From NCBI GenBank assembly GCA_017860335.1, contig JAFNAU010000088.1:1-7931 (forward strand): a stretch of 7,931 bases of DNA. Reading direction: 5' to 3'. Positions 6,757-7,931 of the stretch are shown here, piece by piece (within the stretch, counting starts at the first letter, position 1; every line of letters starts with the position of its first letter). The DNA comes from Bacteroidota bacterium (GTDB taxonomy: Bacteria > Bacteroidota > Bacteroidia > Bacteroidales > Paludibacteraceae). Made by a program: the position numbers and the translations under genes. The notes beneath the pieces are model-generated. The model had not been told where the DNA came from and ran no database searches. It saw nothing but the letters and a program-made list of their open reading frames with translations.

Positions 6757-7647
6757 TCATTCTTTAGTTTGTTTAATTCCCTCATCAATCGCGTTAAATA
6801 CCTGATTATTTTTATCGTAAATAGACGAAAAAATTGCTTTTGCATTAAGGAAATATTCTTTTGCGGCTTTTTTGTCTGATTCAAGATATAGTTTACCCAG
6901 ATAAAAATTTAAGTTGCCTGTAACCTTGTTTTCAGTTTTGTACGTTTGAAGTTTGTTCTTTAAAAATTCGATTAGTTCAGCAGTCTTATTGTTACGATAG
7001 TAAATTTCTCCTAAATCGTTATAAATTGTTGGCTTTTCCGGTGCAAGAGTATAAAATACATTTAAGAATTCCACTTGTTTATTATTGTTGGTTTCGACGT
7101 ATAGCGCAAGTAACGGTTTTAAGTTATAGTAATTTCCATTGTCGATTTCGTTAGCTTTCTCGTAATACATCATTGCATTGTTTTTGTCACCAAGTTCAGA
7201 ATAAATCTGCGCAACCATTCTCGCAGCATCCCCTTTAAGTTCCGCGTCTTTATAAAGTTCAAGCGATTTCTTAGCGTATTTTAATGCATTGTCTCTATCG
7301 TCAGTGTACAGATATGCATAAGCCAGATTATAATTTGTTTCCGCGTTATCATTTTTAATTTCAAGCGATTTCAGGAAGTATGGTATTGCTTCCTTGTATT
7401 TGTTTTGGGTAAGATACTGAAAGCCGGTAGCGTAATATACCTTGTCGTCCGCAATATTATGGTCGATAGCCGTTTGATAGTTTTTGACAATTAAGTTTTT
7501 AAGTGTTTTCTCATCCTTAAGCCAATTTTCGCCATATCTCAGTTGAGCATCATAATAATAATCGCCGAGTGTTTTATACAGTCTGTAATTATCCGGATAA
7601 GTCCTGATAAGGTTATTCAGAATTGAGTCTACTGAAAAAGAATACAA
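6757..7647 (-). CDS. C-terminal piece of the split TPR protein
   Basis: This frame of up to 296 residues opens only with a TTG at 7647 and has no ATG near the front, no leader and no signal peptide, so independent translation is doubtful. TPR-like units are visible at about 68-101 (YYATGFQYLTQNKYKEAIPYF), 102-135, 137-170, 205-238 and 244-277. They carry the usual small and aromatic positions (A-x-x-Y, G/A at the turn, A-x-x-Y/F near the second helix). The N-terminal 50 residues continue the region begun in the upstream frame. The molecular function is unknown; such repeats bind other proteins. Confidence 0.65.
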   Translation of the reverse strand: MYSFSVDSILNNLIRTYPDNYRLYKTLGDYYYDAQLRYGENWLKDEKTLKNLIVKNYQTAIDHNIADDKVYYATGFQYLTQNKYKEAIPYFLKSLEIKNDNAETNYNLAYAYLYTDDRDNALKYAKKSLELYKDAELKGDAARMVAQIYSELGDKNNAMMYYEKANEIDNGNYYNLKPLLALYVETNNNKQVEFLNVFYTLAPEKPTIYNDLGEIYYRNNKTAELIEFLKNKLQTYKTENKVTGNLNFYLGKLYLESDKKAAKEYFLNAKAIFSSIYDKNNQVFNAIDEGIKQTKE

Positions 7648-7852
7648 AATAATTCAACGCGATATCCACCTTTAATAAAACAACGTCTGGTTTTTCGTTT
7701 TTCGGGTCAAAGTCCTGAAGTGTCTTGAATGCGGATTCGTACTTTTTGTTTGCAATCAGTTGGTTTGCTTTTTCAAGTGTCGTTATTTCATTCTGAGCGT
7801 GAATTGTCAACACAAAAAATGTCAATAACGCGATTGTCATGGTTTTTTTCAT
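7613..7852 (-). CDS. N-terminal piece of the split TPR protein, with signal peptide
   Basis: This 79-residue frame begins MKKTMTIALLTFFVLTIHAQ, a typical Sec signal peptide with a likely cleavage after the alanine at 19. The following LEKANQLIANKKYESAFKTLQDFDP segment has the helix-turn-helix pattern of a TPR. The last eight or so residues (FFFSRLNSE) are out-of-frame sequence past the shift. Alone it would be a secreted fragment without a complete repeat array. Confidence 0.65.
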   Translation of the reverse strand: MKKTMTIALLTFFVLTIHAQNEITTLEKANQLIANKKYESAFKTLQDFDPKNEKPDVVLLKVDIALNYFVFFFSRLNSE

Positions 7853-7890
7853 TGTCTGTCTATGTTATATACTTGATACCAACTATTTTA

Positions 7891-7927
7891 TTTATGAGAT
7901 ACTTAATTTATGAGATACTTAATTTAT
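7891..7927. repeat. 16-bp tandem direct repeat, two copies plus the start of a third
   Basis: The unit TTTATGAGATACTTAA occurs at 7891-7906 and again, identical, at 7907-7922. TTTAT at 7923-7927 begins a third copy that then diverges. It lies 39-75 bp upstream of the TPR start codon, in the region where the TPR promoter should be. No TAnnTTTG box is visible between it and the ATG at 7852. It could be an operator pair, a slippage product or the edge of a larger repeat beyond the window. Confidence 0.7.
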
Positions 7928-7931
7928 ATGT

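Larger units (their letters stand above)
6757..7852 (-). pseudogene. Exported tetratricopeptide-repeat protein gene, split by a one-base frameshift
   Basis: Two minus-strand frames join into one TPR protein. The N-terminal frame (ATG at 7852) ends at a stop at 7613-7615. The second frame opens after its own stop at 7654-7656 and runs to 6757. The shift must therefore lie between 7613 and 7656, where T runs occur at 7646-7649 and 7635-7639. Removing one base in either run gives 1095 nt, a 364-residue protein reading smoothly from ALNY to VDSILNNLI. The whole protein would have a signal peptide, a short first helical repeat and several TPRs, and would probably act as a periplasmic scaffold or binding protein. 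No enzymatic domain is seen. The gene is richer in A and T than the plus-strand block. It may be a true decay event, phase variation or a sequencing error in a homopolymer. Confidence 0.75.

Noticed and set aside
1..7931. CRISPR array, tRNA, rRNA, insertion sequence, toxin-antitoxin pair or defence cassette
   Set aside because: There are no spaced repeats, no cloverleaf-like segments, no transposase motifs and no small paired genes of that kind on either strand.

Overview
The window looks like chromosomal DNA of a member of the Bacteroidota, most likely the order Bacteroidales. The evidence is the protein families present (a Bacteroidales-style uridine kinase, a double-ACT SerB, an MltF lipoprotein and a WalJ/YycJ-like hydrolase), the A-rich leaders without a strong Shine-Dalgarno sequence, and -7 boxes of the TAnnTTTG type. 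No species can be named from sequence alone.

Layout. Positions 1-285 (minus) hold the N-terminal part of a metallo-beta-lactamase-fold hydrolase that runs off the left edge. Positions 514-1596 (minus) hold a ketoacyl-ACP synthase III-like enzyme with its own promoter and a clear intrinsic terminator. A 292-bp divergent, AT-rich intergenic region follows. From 1889 to 6627 (plus) lie five closely spaced co-directional genes: uridine kinase (udk), a DEDDy 3'-5' exonuclease of the orphan B-family-polymerase type, an MltF-type lytic transglycosylase lipoprotein, phosphoserine phosphatase (serB) and an atypical short-chain dehydrogenase. The gaps inside this block are 87, 8, 33 and 9 bp and show no terminators, so it could be one operon of unrelated housekeeping functions: nucleotide salvage, DNA metabolism, wall turnover and serine synthesis. 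A perfect 18-bp inverted repeat at 6685-6722 separates it from a convergent gene.

Positions 6757-7852 (minus) hold an exported tetratricopeptide-repeat protein that is split by a one-base frameshift inside T-rich runs. Removing one base restores a 364-residue protein. Just upstream, at the right edge, lies a 16-bp tandem repeat present in two full copies plus the start of a third.

Most of the window is ordinary core genome. I see no CRISPR array, tRNA, rRNA, insertion sequence, defence cassette or evident new multi-gene system. The best leads are the frameshifted TPR gene with its tandem repeat, the non-canonical KAS III and the possible mixed-function operon.
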